A DNA stretch of 64,000 nt from Anaerostipes hadrus ATCC 29173 = JCM 17467 (GTDB lineage: Bacteria; Bacillota; Clostridia; Lachnospirales; Lachnospiraceae), in the NCBI RefSeq assembly GCF_030296915.1, contig NZ_AP028031.1, positions 883,001 to 947,000 on the forward strand, given 5' to 3'. Made by a program: the position numbers and the translations under genes. Positions 34,056-43,445 of this stretch are shown in pieces (the stretch's first letter is position 1; every line of letters begins with the position of its first letter). The notes beneath the pieces are model-generated. The model was not told the DNA's origin and searched no databases. It was given only the letters and a program-made list of their open reading frames with translations.

Positions 34056-34991
34056 ATGGGACATATTTTAAGAATGAATCCAGTTTTTAAAGAAATGATC
34101 TGGGGTGGAACAAAATTAAAAGATATTTATGGATATGAGATTCCGAGTGATCACACAGGAGAGTGTTGGGCAATTTCTGCACATAAGAATGGAGATTGTA
34201 CGATCGCAGATGGAGAATATAAAGGAAAAACATTATCCTGGTTATTTGAAAACCACAGAGAATTATTTGGAAATATCGAAGGAGACCAGTTCCCATTACT
34301 TGTAAAGATCATTGACGCGAAAAATGACCTGTCTGTACAGGTGCATCCAGACGATGTGTATGCGAAGGAACATGAGAATTCTTTAGGAAAGACAGAATGT
34401 TGGTTTGTTCTTCAAGCGGATGAAGGAACAAAGATGGTCATGGGACACCATGCAAAGACAAAAGATGAATTCGTCAAAGCGATCGAGAATGATGATTATG
34501 ACAATCTGTTAAATTCATTCAAGATCAAAGCAGGAGATTTCTTCTATATTCCATCTGGAACATTACATGCGATCTGCAGCGGATCGCTGATCTATGAAGC
34601 ACAACAGTCTTCTGATATTACATATCGTGTTTATGATTATCATAGAAAAGATGCGGATGGAAATGAAAGGCAGCTTCATGTACAGCAGTCTATTGATGTG
34701 ACAAATGTACCAGCAGATATTGATCAGAACAAAGAATTTCCGCAGACAATTCTTGAGAATGGTACAAAGACAAGATATGTTGACAGTGAATTCTTTAAAG
34801 TGGATCGTTATCAGTTGAATGGAAAAAATGTGATCAAGAATGACGAACCATTTATGATGGTAAGCATCATAGAGGGAACAGGAATTTTTGAAGGAAATGA
34901 AGTAAAGAAAGGTGACCATTTTGTGATCTGTTCCGATCAGAAAGAAGTTACTTTTGATGGAGATATGGAAGTCATGATCTCCACATTATGA
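34056..34991 (+). CDS. manA: Mannose-6-phosphate isomerase, class I
   Basis: 311 aa, the short Firmicute form. Zinc ligands are in SVQVHPDDVYA (Q, H), KTECWFVL (E) and SGTLHAICSG (H). It converts mannose-6-phosphate delivered by ManXYZ to fructose-6-phosphate for the PPi-PFK. I prefer the ATG at 34056; a GTG at 34041 in frame is also possible. The ptsG gene follows. Confidence 0.9.
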   Translation: MGHILRMNPVFKEMIWGGTKLKDIYGYEIPSDHTGECWAISAHKNGDCTIADGEYKGKTLSWLFENHRELFGNIEGDQFPLLVKIIDAKNDLSVQVHPDDVYAKEHENSLGKTECWFVLQADEGTKMVMGHHAKTKDEFVKAIENDDYDNLLNSFKIKAGDFFYIPSGTLHAICSGSLIYEAQQSSDITYRVYDYHRKDADGNERQLHVQQSIDVTNVPADIDQNKEFPQTILENGTKTRYVDSEFFKVDRYQLNGKNVIKNDEPFMMVSIIEGTGIFEGNEVKKGDHFVICSDQKEVTFDGDMEVMISTL

Positions 34992-35049
34992 TCATGACCA
35001 TAATAGATAAAGAAGGATTATAAGAATATATAGAATAAGGAAGTTTTAT

Positions 35050-37140
35050 ATGAAGGAAACAGGAAAGGTATTTGGCGTCTTGCAAAGAGTCGGACGTGCA
35101 TTTATGCTTCCGATCGCTGTTTTGCCAGTTGCAGGTCTTTTGCTTGGAATTGGACGATCTTTGACAAATGAAACAATGCTTCGGGCCTATCATCTGATGG
35201 AGATCATGGGTCCGGGGACTATTTTGTATGGAGTAATTAAAGTTGGAAGTGATTGTGGAAGTATTATATTTGGCAATCTTCCGTTGATATTTGCAATGGG
35301 AGTTTCAATTGGGATGGCAAAGGCAGAGAAAGCGGTAGCAGCATTATCAGGGGCATTGTCTTTTTTCGTTATGCACGAAGCTATTTCATCGATGTTATCA
35401 TTGTATGGTGATACATATACAATGCATGCGGGAGCAACGGATCAGATTCTTGGAATAACATCACTACAGTTAGGTGTATTTGGAGGAATTCTTGTCGGAC
35501 TTGGTGTCGGGTATCTTCATAACCGTTTTTATAAAATAAAACTTCCAGAAGTTTTATCGTTTTTTGGCGGAACAAGGGCAGTGCCGGTTATTTGTACCAT
35601 TGTATATGTTGGAGTTGGAATATTAATGTTCTTTATCTGGCCTCCGATCCAGAATCTGATGTATTCCATTGGAGGAATTGTGAGAGCTTCAGGCTATTTA
35701 GGGACGTTTATTTATGGAGTGATGGAACGTGCATTGATCCCATTTGGACTTCATCATGTATTTTATCTCCCGTTCTGGCAGACATCGCTAGGTGGAACGA
35801 TGGAAGTTGCTGGGAAAATGATCGATGGGGCACAAAATATCTTTTTTGCTCAATTAGCAGATCCAGCAACAACACATTTTAATGTGGAAGCAACAAGATT
35901 TATGGCAGGAAAATTCCCATTGATGATCTTTGGATTGCCAGGAGCGGCATTTGCAATTTACCGTTGTGCCAGACCTGAACAGAGAAAAGTTGTCGGTGGA
36001 CTTATGATTTCAGCAGCATTAACATCAATGCTCACAGGAATTACGGAACCGTTGGAATTTACATTTTTATTTATTGCACCTGGATTATATGGAATACATT
36101 GTGTTTTTGCAGGACTTGCATATATGATGATGCATGTATTGAAGATTACAGTTGGATTAACATTTTCTGGAGGGCTTATCGATCTGTTCTTTTTTGGAAT
36201 CATGCAAGGACAAGAAAAAACAAACTGGATGATGGTCATTCCACTGGGAATTGTTTATTTCATAGTGTATTATTTCTTATTCCATTTTCTGATCTTGAAA
36301 TTTGATATCAAAACACCAGGAAGGGAAGAAGAACCAGCACAAGAATATGAAGAAGAGCCAGAATATGAATACAGAGAAGATTTTTCAGAAGAATTATTAG
36401 CAAAGATCGCAGCGGGACTTGGAGGCAAAAAGAATATCGGTGATATTGACTGTTGTGTTACAAGACTTCGATGTGGACTGAAAGATATAAGTCTGGTGGA
36501 TGATGCCATGATCAAAGAAACAGGATCAAGGGGAATTTTGAAACGAGGAAACAGCATTCAGATCATTTATGGTCCATATGTAACGGTGCTAAAATCAGAA
36601 CTGGAAGATTATTTAAGGACAAGACGAGCAAAGAAAGAAATCAAACAATTACTAAAAGAAAATACACATTCCAAAGATAAAATGCAACAGGAAAGTATCG
36701 CCTGTCCGATCAAAGGATGCGTGATTGAACTAGAAGAAGTTGGAGATGAGGCATTTTCTGGTGGAATGTTAGGGGAAGGCTTTGCAGTTAAACCAGAAGA
36801 AGGAAAACTATATGCACCAGTAGATGGGATCATCGCAGCAGTGTTTAGGACAAAACATGCCCTTGCTATGGAATCCAAAGATGGAGCAGAAGTTTTGATA
36901 CATCTTGGGCTTGATACAGTAAAGCGAGGTGGAAAAGGCTTCTATATGAAAGTAGAAGCTGGTCAGAAAGTAAAAAAAGGAGAGCTCATCTGTGAGTTCG
37001 ACTTAGAAGATATGAGAGTAGATGGATATGTTATGACGACTCCGGTAGTTATCAGTAATAATGCGGAATACGCAAGTATTTCATTGAAACATATTGGAGA
37101 GTGTAACGTAGGGGAAGAAATACTGACCCTTTATAAATAG
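35050..37140 (+). CDS. ptsG: PTS glucose-type EIICBA
   Basis: 696 aa with all three domains on one chain. EIIC is residues 1 to about 415, beginning GVLQRVGRAFMLPIAVLPVAG and with the family motif GITEPLEF. EIIB has its cysteine (Cys469) in IDCCVTRLRCGL. EIIA has the paired histidines in FRTKHALAM and LIHLGLDTV (His618). It imports and phosphorylates glucose or N-acetylglucosamine; the sequence alone does not separate them. GGAAG lies before the ATG. No GlcT-type RAT is seen upstream, so it is likely read with manA. Confidence 0.9.
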   Translation: MKETGKVFGVLQRVGRAFMLPIAVLPVAGLLLGIGRSLTNETMLRAYHLMEIMGPGTILYGVIKVGSDCGSIIFGNLPLIFAMGVSIGMAKAEKAVAALSGALSFFVMHEAISSMLSLYGDTYTMHAGATDQILGITSLQLGVFGGILVGLGVGYLHNRFYKIKLPEVLSFFGGTRAVPVICTIVYVGVGILMFFIWPPIQNLMYSIGGIVRASGYLGTFIYGVMERALIPFGLHHVFYLPFWQTSLGGTMEVAGKMIDGAQNIFFAQLADPATTHFNVEATRFMAGKFPLMIFGLPGAAFAIYRCARPEQRKVVGGLMISAALTSMLTGITEPLEFTFLFIAPGLYGIHCVFAGLAYMMMHVLKITVGLTFSGGLIDLFFFGIMQGQEKTNWMMVIPLGIVYFIVYYFLFHFLILKFDIKTPGREEEPAQEYEEEPEYEYREDFSEELLAKIAAGLGGKKNIGDIDCCVTRLRCGLKDISLVDDAMIKETGSRGILKRGNSIQIIYGPYVTVLKSELEDYLRTRRAKKEIKQLLKENTHSKDKMQQESIACPIKGCVIELEEVGDEAFSGGMLGEGFAVKPEEGKLYAPVDGIIAAVFRTKHALAMESKDGAEVLIHLGLDTVKRGGKGFYMKVEAGQKVKKGELICEFDLEDMRVDGYVMTTPVVISNNAEYASISLKHIGECNVGEEILTLYK

Positions 37141-37181
37141 GTAACTATAAAATTAAATATAGATACAATTCTTAAACTTAA

Positions 37182-37237
37182 AAAGAAAGAATGTATTTAT
37201 GATCGATATCAGATCATAAGATGCATTCTTTCTTTTT
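37182..37237 (+). terminator. Terminator after ptsG
   Basis: A very long stem of more than 20 pairs (AAAGAAAGAATGTATTTATG on the left) with one bulge, followed by TTTTT. Confidence 0.88.
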
Positions 37238-37239
37238 AC

Positions 37240-37268
37240 TTGCAGACAAAAAACTACCGTAGTAAAAT
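37240..37268 (+). promoter_or_regulatory. Promoter of the EamA transporter gene
   Basis: TTGCAG (37240-37245), 17-bp spacer, TAAAAT (37263-37268). Confidence 0.65.
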
Positions 37269-37306
37269 AAATTCAATATGCTAACGAAAGAGAAGGTTTG
37301 AAAAGT

Positions 37307-38188
37307 ATGAAAAAAGAACAGATCAAAGGATCATTATCATTATTTTTAGCTGCGATCATATGGGGCGCTGCATTTGTTGCACAAAGTGTTGGAATGGATT
37401 ATGTTGGACCATTTACATTTAATTGTGTTCGTACATTGATCGGAGGCATTGTATTGATTCCGTGTATTGCGTTTCTAAACAGAGGAAAAGTAAGGAAGAA
37501 AACATACTTCACGGAGAAAAAGAGATTGCTATTAGGCGGAATCTGTTGCGGAGTCGCATTAGCTACAGGAAGCACCTTGCAGCAATTTGGAATCATGTAT
37601 ACAACTGTAGGAAAAGCAGGATTTATTACAGCATTTTATATTATCATTGTTCCAATTTTGGGATTATTTTTAGGAAAAAAGTGCGGATTATCCGTCTGGA
37701 TCAGCGTTGTGATCGCACTTGCAGGACTTTATTTTTTATGCATTACGGACGGATTTTCGATTGGAAAAGGGGATATCTATGTATTTTTAGGTGCAATTGC
37801 ATTTTCGATTCATATTTTAGTGATCGATTATTTTACACAATTTAATGATGGAGTGAAAATGTCATGTATTCAGTTTTTTATCTGCGGGATTCTTTGTTTT
37901 GTTCCAATGATGCTTTTTGAACATCCGGAGATTAGCATGATCTTACTTGCATGGAAACCAATCTTATATGCAGGAGTGATGTCATGTGGAGTTGCTTATA
38001 CATTACAGATCGTGGGGCAGAAGAATATGAATCCTACGGTAGCATCGTTGATCCTTAGTCTGGAATCTGTGACCTCTGTGATCGCTGGCTTTTTAGTTCT
38101 GCATCAGAATTTGAGCCATAGAGAGTTGATAGGGTGTGGGTTGATGTTTATAGCAATCGTATTGGCACAACTTCCACAGAAAATTTAA
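37307..38188 (+). CDS. EamA/DMT-family transporter
   Basis: 293 aa with ten membrane segments in two EamA repeats. The first begins GSLSLFLAAIIWGAAFVAQ and the second near GDIYVFLGAIAFSIHILVID. These proteins export amino acids or other metabolites; the cargo cannot be told. The ATG at 37307 is preferred, with GAAGG 10 bases upstream; a TTG at 37298 overlaps it. Its stop touches the -35 of the pheS promoter. Confidence 0.88.
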   Translation: MKKEQIKGSLSLFLAAIIWGAAFVAQSVGMDYVGPFTFNCVRTLIGGIVLIPCIAFLNRGKVRKKTYFTEKKRLLLGGICCGVALATGSTLQQFGIMYTTVGKAGFITAFYIIIVPILGLFLGKKCGLSVWISVVIALAGLYFLCITDGFSIGKGDIYVFLGAIAFSIHILVIDYFTQFNDGVKMSCIQFFICGILCFVPMMLFEHPEISMILLAWKPILYAGVMSCGVAYTLQIVGQKNMNPTVASLILSLESVTSVIAGFLVLHQNLSHRELIGCGLMFIAIVLAQLPQKI

Positions 38189-38218
38189 TTGACAAATGCC
38201 ATAAGAATGTTATAGAAT
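38189..38218 (+). promoter_or_regulatory. Promoter of the pheST T-box transcript
   Basis: TTGACA (38189-38194) followed by TATAGA (38211-38216, spacer 16) or TAGAAT (38213-38218, spacer 18). It begins right at the end of the EamA gene. Confidence 0.75.
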
Positions 38219-38224
38219 AATAAC

Positions 38225-38473
38225 GTTAAAGGCATTGATGGTGCACAGTAAGAAACCAAAAGTTTCCGAATTTCACACCGTAGCTGTATCTCTGAATGCG
38301 ATGCAACAATCATTTTCATATCATGTATCAGTAGGAGATAACGGAGTCTGCCCGTTATGCAGAGACTTAAGTGCTTATGGTAATTAAGAAGAAGTTTAAC
38401 GATACCATAGGAATTAGGGTGGTACCGCGAGTATATATTAAGAACTCGTCCCTTTGCGGACGGGTTCTTTTTC
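38225..38473 (+). ncRNA. T-box leader specific for phenylalanine tRNA
   Basis: The T-box sequence AGGGTGGTACCGCG (38416-38429) and a terminator (AAGAACTCGTCC 38440-38451 with 38458-38469, then TTTTT) stand 75 bases before pheS. The specifier loop has AGTA (38247-38250) opposite GAAT-TTC-A (38268-38275), so the specifier codon is TTC for Phe. Stem III is TATGGTA/TACCATA. Stem IIA/B forms a pseudoknot: ATAACGG/CCGTTAT with the loop AGTCT paired to a downstream AGACT. Uncharged tRNA-Phe should favour read-through. Stem I is unusually short (see findings). Confidence 0.92.
38440..38473 (+). terminator. T-box terminator before pheS
   Basis: A 12-bp stem with a six-base loop (CTTTGC) and T run, part of the T-box switch. 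Confidence 0.9.
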
Positions 38474-38547
38474 TTTTGCCTGAATACAGAAGAAAAAGTA
38501 ACCTGATCCGAGAATATAGAAAAGATCAATAAAGGAGAACTAAGCAG

Positions 38548-39567
38548 ATGAAAGAGAGATTAGAGGCAATCAAGAAAGCTGCCTTGGAGAAAATCGAGCA
38601 AGCAGATGCAATGGATAGTTTAAATGATATCCGTGTATCTGTACTGGGTAAAAAAGGTGAATTAACTCAGGTATTAAAAGGAATGAAGGACGTAGCCAAA
38701 GAAGAACGTCCGATCGTTGGACAGATGGTCAATGATACCAGAGCAGTCATCGAAGAAGCATTAGAAAAAGAGATGACATTATTAAAGAAAAAAGTTCGTG
38801 AAGAAAAGATGAAACGTGAAGTCATCGACGTTACATTACCTGGAAAAACTCATGAAAAAGGACATCGTCATCCAAACCAGATCGCGCTGGAAGATTTAGA
38901 GAGAGTATTTATCGGTATGGGATACGAAGTTGTCGAAGGACCAGAAGTAGAATACGATAAATACAACTTTGAAATGTTAAATATTCCTGCAAATCATCCT
39001 GCAAAAGATGAACAGGATACATTCTATATCAACAAAGATATCGTGTTAAGAACACAGACATCTCCTGTACAGGCTCGTATCATGGAAACAGGACAGATGC
39101 CAATTCGTATGATCGCACCTGGACGAGTATTCCGTTCTGACGAAGTAGATGCAACACATTCTCCATCTTTCCATCAGGTAGAAGGATTAGTTGTAGATAA
39201 AGGAATCACATTTGCAGACTTAAAAGGAACATTAGAACAGTTTGCAAAAGAATTCTTCGGACCAGATACCAAAGTAAAATTCCGTCCACATCATTTCCCA
39301 TTTACAGAGCCAAGTGCGGAAGTAGACGTGACATGTTTCAAATGTGGTGGAAAAGGATGCCGTATGTGTAAAGGAAGCGGATGGATCGAGATCTTAGGAT
39401 GTGGAATGGTTCACCCACACGTGCTTGAAATGTGCGGAATCGACCCAGAAGTATATTCAGGATTTGCATTTGGAATCGGTTTAGAGCGTGTCGCATTATT
39501 AAAATACGAGATCGACGATATGCGTCTGTTATACGAAAACGATAAGAGATTCTTATCACAGTTCTAA
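38548..39567 (+). CDS. pheS: Phenylalanine–tRNA ligase, alpha subunit
   Basis: 339 aa. An N-terminal coiled coil (residues 1-90) is followed by the class II core: motif 2 [23 protein letters not shown], the Phe-binding [10 protein letters not shown] and motif 3 [15 protein letters not shown]. Four cysteines ([12 protein letters not shown]) may hold zinc. It works with PheT as an alpha2-beta2 enzyme. AAAGGAGAA lies before the ATG. It is controlled by the T-box upstream. Confidence 0.96.
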   Translation: MKERLEAIKKAALEKIEQADAMDSLNDIRVSVLGKKGELTQVLKGMKDVAKEERPIVGQMVNDTRAVIEEALEKEMTLLKKKVREEKMKREVIDVTLPGKTHEKGHRHPNQIALEDLERVFIGMGYEVVEGPEVEYDKYNFEMLNIPANHPAKDEQDTFYINKDIVLRTQTSPVQARIMETGQMPIRMIAPGRVFRSDEVDATHSPSFHQVEGLVVDKGITFADLKGTLEQFAKEFFGPDTKVKFRPHHFPFTEPSAEVDVTCFKCGGKGCRMCKGSGWIEILGCGMVHPHVLEMCGIDPEVYSGFAFGIGLERVALLKYEIDDMRLLYENDKRFLSQF

Positions 39568-39623
39568 GAGAAACGATAAGAATATTTCGAATAGAGAAGA
39601 TAGAATAAAGGAGAATAAAAGTA

Positions 39624-42044
39624 ATGGATACACCAATTTCATGGATCAAAGCTTATGTGCCTGATCTTGATTGCACACCACAGGAATATGCAGATAAAAT
39701 GACATTATCTGGTTCCAACATGGAAAGTGTCACATATTTAGATAAAAACTTAGAAAAGATCGTAGTCGGAAAGATTGAGAAGATCGAAAAACATCCAGAC
39801 GCAGACAAACTGATCATCTGTCAGGTGAATGTTGGAGATGAAACAGTTCAGATCGTAACAGGAGCACCAAACGTATCAGAAGGAGACTTAGTACCAGTTG
39901 TCTTAGACGGTGGACGAGTTGCCGGAGGACATGACGGTGGAAAGAACCCAGAAGACGGAATTAAGATCAAAAAAGGAAAACTTCGTGGAGTAGAATCTTT
40001 TGGTATGATGTGTTCTATTGAAGAACTTGGAAGTTCCAGAGACATGTACCCAGAAGCACCGGAATATGGAATCTACATTTTCAATAAAGACGTAAAACCA
40101 GGAGATGATGCAGTTGAAGCTTTAGGACTTCGCGATGCAGTTGTCGAATTCGAGATCACATCAAACCGTGTAGACTGCTTCAGCATGATCGGTATGGCAA
40201 GAGAAGCAGCCGCTACATTTAAGAAAGACTTCTTTCCACCAGTTGTCACAAAGACTGGAAATGATGAAGATGTCAATGATTACATCAAAGTAAGAGTCGA
40301 AGACGAGGATCTTTGCCCAAGATACACAGCAAGAGTTGTAAAAAATATCAAATTAGCACCATCACCAGAATGGATGCAGAGAAGATTAGCTGCGATGGGA
40401 ATCCGCCCGATCAATAACCTGGTTGACATCACAAACTACGTGATGGAAGAATTCGGACAGCCAATGCATGCATACGATCTTGATACGATCGCAAACAAAG
40501 AGATCGTCGTACGCCGTGCAAAAGCAGGAGATAAATTCACTACATTAGATGGTGAAGAAAGAACAATGGATGAAAATGTCTTAATGATCTGTGATGGAGA
40601 AAAAGAAATTGGTATCGCAGGTATCATGGGTGGAGAAAACTCTATGGTAACAGATGATATCAAGACATTATTATTTGAAGCAGCATGCTTTGATGGAACC
40701 AATATCCGACTTTCTTCTAAGAGAATCGGTTTAAGAACCGATGCATCTGGTAAATTCGAAAAAGGATTAGACCCAGAAAATGCAATGGCAGCGATGGATC
40801 GTGCATGCCAGCTGATCGAAGAATTAGGAGCAGGAGAAGTTGTTGGAGGAGCCGTTGATGTTTATCCAAATCCAGTCAAACAGATCCGCCTTCCATTAGA
40901 AGTAGACAAGATGAATGCCCTTCTTGGAACAAATGTATCCAAAGAAGAAGTCTTAGAATATTTCGGAAGAATCGACCTTGGATATGATGAAGCAACAAAT
41001 GAAGTCATCGTACCATCCTTCCGTCAGGATCTTCACCGTATGGCAGACCTTGCAGAAGAAGTTGCAAGATTCTACGGATATGATAACATCCCAGTTACAT
41101 TACCAAACGGAGAATCCACAGCCGGTAAGAAACCATTCAAGATCCGTGTTGAAGATGTCTGCAGAAATGTAGCAGAACAGAACGGATTCTGTGGTGGAAT
41201 GACATATTCCTTCGAAAGTCCAAAAGTATTCGATAAATTATTATTAGATGAAAATGCAAAAGAACGTCAGGCAATCGAGATTTCAAACCCATTAGGAGAA
41301 GACTTCAGTATTATGAGAACAGTTTCCTTAAACGGAATGTTAACATCTCTGTCTACAAACTTAGCACACAGAAATAAAAATGTAAGATTATATGAATTTG
41401 GAAATATCTACATTCCAAAATCATTACCATTAACAGAATTACCAGATGAAAGAATGCAGATGACACTTGGAATGTACGGAGAATGTGATTTCTTCACATT
41501 AAAAGGTGTTGTAGAAGATATGCTTGATTCCTTAGGATTAGGTGGAAGATCTGAATATGCACCAACAGGTGAACATCCATTCTTACACCCAGGAAGAGCA
41601 GCAGATGTGACGATCGATGGAGAAAAAATCGCCTACATCGGACAGATTCATCCAGAAGTTATGGATAACTATAACATGAAAGGTGAAGTCTATGTAGCGG
41701 TCATTGACATGCCAACATTAGTACCGAAAGCAACCTTCGACCGCAAATACGAAGGAGTAGCCAAATTCCCAGCAATGAAACGTGACTTAAGTATGGTTAT
41801 GAAGAAAGACATCTTTGTTGGACAGCTTGAGAAGATCTTCAAAGATAAAGGTGGAAAACTTCTCGAATCCTACGAATTATTCGATGTCTACGAAGGAGAC
41901 CAGATCGAAAAAGGATATAAATCCGTAGCATACTCCTTAACATTCAGAGCAAAAGACCGTACATTAGAGGACGCAGAAGTATCTAAGATCGTTGAGAAGA
42001 TTCTTGATGAACTGAAGAAATTAGGCGTTGAATTACGTGCTTAA
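39624..42044 (+). CDS. pheT: Phenylalanine–tRNA ligase, beta subunit
   Basis: 806 aa, normal length. Domains in order: EMAP/OB-fold tRNA-binding part (residues about 40-155, KIEKHPDADKLIICQVNVG), B3/B4 editing domain (about 210-400), B5 and a C-terminal ferredoxin-like anticodon-binding domain (about 715-806, KFPAMKRDLSMVM). It is 56 bases downstream of pheS on the same transcript. AAAGGAG precedes the ATG. Confidence 0.96.
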   Translation: MDTPISWIKAYVPDLDCTPQEYADKMTLSGSNMESVTYLDKNLEKIVVGKIEKIEKHPDADKLIICQVNVGDETVQIVTGAPNVSEGDLVPVVLDGGRVAGGHDGGKNPEDGIKIKKGKLRGVESFGMMCSIEELGSSRDMYPEAPEYGIYIFNKDVKPGDDAVEALGLRDAVVEFEITSNRVDCFSMIGMAREAAATFKKDFFPPVVTKTGNDEDVNDYIKVRVEDEDLCPRYTARVVKNIKLAPSPEWMQRRLAAMGIRPINNLVDITNYVMEEFGQPMHAYDLDTIANKEIVVRRAKAGDKFTTLDGEERTMDENVLMICDGEKEIGIAGIMGGENSMVTDDIKTLLFEAACFDGTNIRLSSKRIGLRTDASGKFEKGLDPENAMAAMDRACQLIEELGAGEVVGGAVDVYPNPVKQIRLPLEVDKMNALLGTNVSKEEVLEYFGRIDLGYDEATNEVIVPSFRQDLHRMADLAEEVARFYGYDNIPVTLPNGESTAGKKPFKIRVEDVCRNVAEQNGFCGGMTYSFESPKVFDKLLLDENAKERQAIEISNPLGEDFSIMRTVSLNGMLTSLSTNLAHRNKNVRLYEFGNIYIPKSLPLTELPDERMQMTLGMYGECDFFTLKGVVEDMLDSLGLGGRSEYAPTGEHPFLHPGRAADVTIDGEKIAYIGQIHPEVMDNYNMKGEVYVAVIDMPTLVPKATFDRKYEGVAKFPAMKRDLSMVMKKDIFVGQLEKIFKDKGGKLLESYELFDVYEGDQIEKGYKSVAYSLTFRAKDRTLEDAEVSKIVEKILDELKKLGVELRA

Positions 42045-42075
42045 TTGTGATCGAAAACAAAATAAAGTGAGAATT

Positions 42076-42114
42076 AAAATCCTCTGGCAGATAATAGTGT
42101 CAGGGGATTTTTTG
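42076..42114 (+). terminator. Terminator of pheST
   Basis: AATCCTCTG pairs with CAGGGGATT around a loop of about 15 bases, followed by TTTTTT. Confidence 0.8.
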
Positions 42115-42160
42115 TTCACCAGAAAGAAGTTTATATTCCAAAGGAAACTTTTTCTAAAAA

Positions 42161-42219
42161 TTATTGTTTTTCAATAATTTTTATGCTACAATAATCTTGA
42201 AATTATCGAAAAACAATAA
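42161..42219 (+). promoter_or_regulatory. Promoter flanked by two operator-like dyads
   Basis: The promoter is TTGTTT (42164-42169), 17-bp spacer, TACAAT (42187-42192). Two 17-base dyads flank it: TTATTGTTTTTCAATAA (42161-42177, over the -35) and TTATCGAAAAACAATAA (42203-42219, at the transcript start). Each has TTATYG...CAATAA half-sites, and the two are near-perfect inverted copies of each other. They are good binding sites for the HTH protein encoded at 43221. The right copy ends just before the GGAGG of the next gene. Confidence 0.72.
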
Positions 42220-42234
42220 TTGGAGGTAGATAGG

Positions 42235-43206
42235 ATGAAATCAAACATAAATAAACTAATCCTGATCGAAGTCATCGCAGGAATCCTTTTTGCATTTATA
42301 GCAAGCAAAATCCTACATATGACAGCAGCACTACAGATCATGTACTTACCATTTGAACTCATAGGAAAAGGGCTAAGATTTCTATCCCTAAGTTCAGCAA
42401 TAGGAAATGTCATCGCGATCATCATATACGCAGTCATTTCAATGATACCAGCAATCTATATCATCTATCAGAGAAAAAGAGGAAGAACACAGAAAGAAGA
42501 CATATTACTTGTTGCATTCACAGGGCTATTATTTTATTCCATGTATATGTTCATCAATCCAGGACTCATGTATCAGAAAATGCCAGACATTTTTTCAATG
42601 GACCAGAATAGTCTGATTGTAATGAAAATTATTTACGCATTCATCATTTACAGCGTCCTGATTATGTGGTTGATCATGAAAGCAATCCGTTTTCTTGGAG
42701 ATGACAGCCAGAAGAATTGGAAAAGCCGCTTATATTTTGGGATGAAAGGACTCATTGCTGCGCTAGTCAGTTATTATACGCTTTTGATCACATATGCAAA
42801 GACATTCGAACTGCTTCATAAGAGCGAAAATAAACTGCAAAATGTATCTTCAATAGAATGGCTTAAATCAGTATTACAGTTATTACCAATCATTATGACA
42901 ATCCTGCTATTTATCAACATCATTCATGTAGTAAAAGCAATCGAAGATCATAAGGAAGAGCAGCAGATGATGACAGTGGCAAGACTCGCAAGTGTTGCAA
43001 AGGTTACCGCAGTGGTTACAGTCATATCAGATTTTATCCTGAATTTTTATCAGTTTTTATTAGGAGCAACCTTACAGAATGTAAATGTTACATTTGCACC
43101 AGATGTATCCATGGAACCATTGATCATAGCATTTGGAGCATTGATCTTCTATGAATACTTCAAGCGGACCAAACAACTAAAAGAAGAAAATGACCAGTTT
43201 ATATAG
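42235..43206 (+). CDS. DUF2975-type membrane protein
   Basis: 323 aa with about eight hydrophobic segments, arranged as two sets of four. The four-helix, HTH-neighbour layout is that of DUF2975 proteins, which are usually half this size; this one looks like a longer or duplicated form. Function unknown. GGAGG lies 8 bases before the ATG at 42235, and the downstream dyad abuts it. The YozG-like HTH gene follows after 14 bases. Confidence 0.6.
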   Translation: MKSNINKLILIEVIAGILFAFIASKILHMTAALQIMYLPFELIGKGLRFLSLSSAIGNVIAIIIYAVISMIPAIYIIYQRKRGRTQKEDILLVAFTGLLFYSMYMFINPGLMYQKMPDIFSMDQNSLIVMKIIYAFIIYSVLIMWLIMKAIRFLGDDSQKNWKSRLYFGMKGLIAALVSYYTLLITYAKTFELLHKSENKLQNVSSIEWLKSVLQLLPIIMTILLFINIIHVVKAIEDHKEEQQMMTVARLASVAKVTAVVTVISDFILNFYQFLLGATLQNVNVTFAPDVSMEPLIIAFGALIFYEYFKRTKQLKEENDQFI

Positions 43207-43220
43207 AAGGAATGATAGTT

Positions 43221-43445
43221 ATGGCAATTAAAATACATTTGGATGACATCTTAAAAGAGCGAAATATGACATCCAAAGAATTATGTAAAAAAGTCCATAT
43301 TACAGAAGCAAACCTGTCAATCTTAAGAAGCGGCAAGGCAAAAGGAGTGCGTTTCTCAACGATCAATAAGATCTGCTATTATCTTGAGTGCGATGTTGGA
43401 GATATCTTGAAATTTGACGGGAGATTGGAGGAAGAAGATGAGTAG
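43221..43445 (+). CDS. YozG-like XRE/Cro-type transcriptional regulator
   Basis: 74 aa, a single helix-turn-helix domain: IHLDDILKERNMTSKELCKK, then VHITEANLSILRSGKAKGVRFSTINKICYYLECDVGDIL. The second and third helices (KELCKKVHITEANLSILRSG) form the DNA-binding unit. Regulators of this type sit next to DUF2975 genes and often repress their own operon. The ATG at 43221 follows GAAGGAATG. The next gene starts inside its last codons. Confidence 0.88.
   Translation: MAIKIHLDDILKERNMTSKELCKKVHITEANLSILRSGKAKGVRFSTINKICYYLECDVGDILKFDGRLEEEDE

Noticed and set aside
34992..35049. GlcT-type RAT before ptsG
   Set aside because: The 58-base gap lacks a GGATTGTTACTG-like element and has no terminator.
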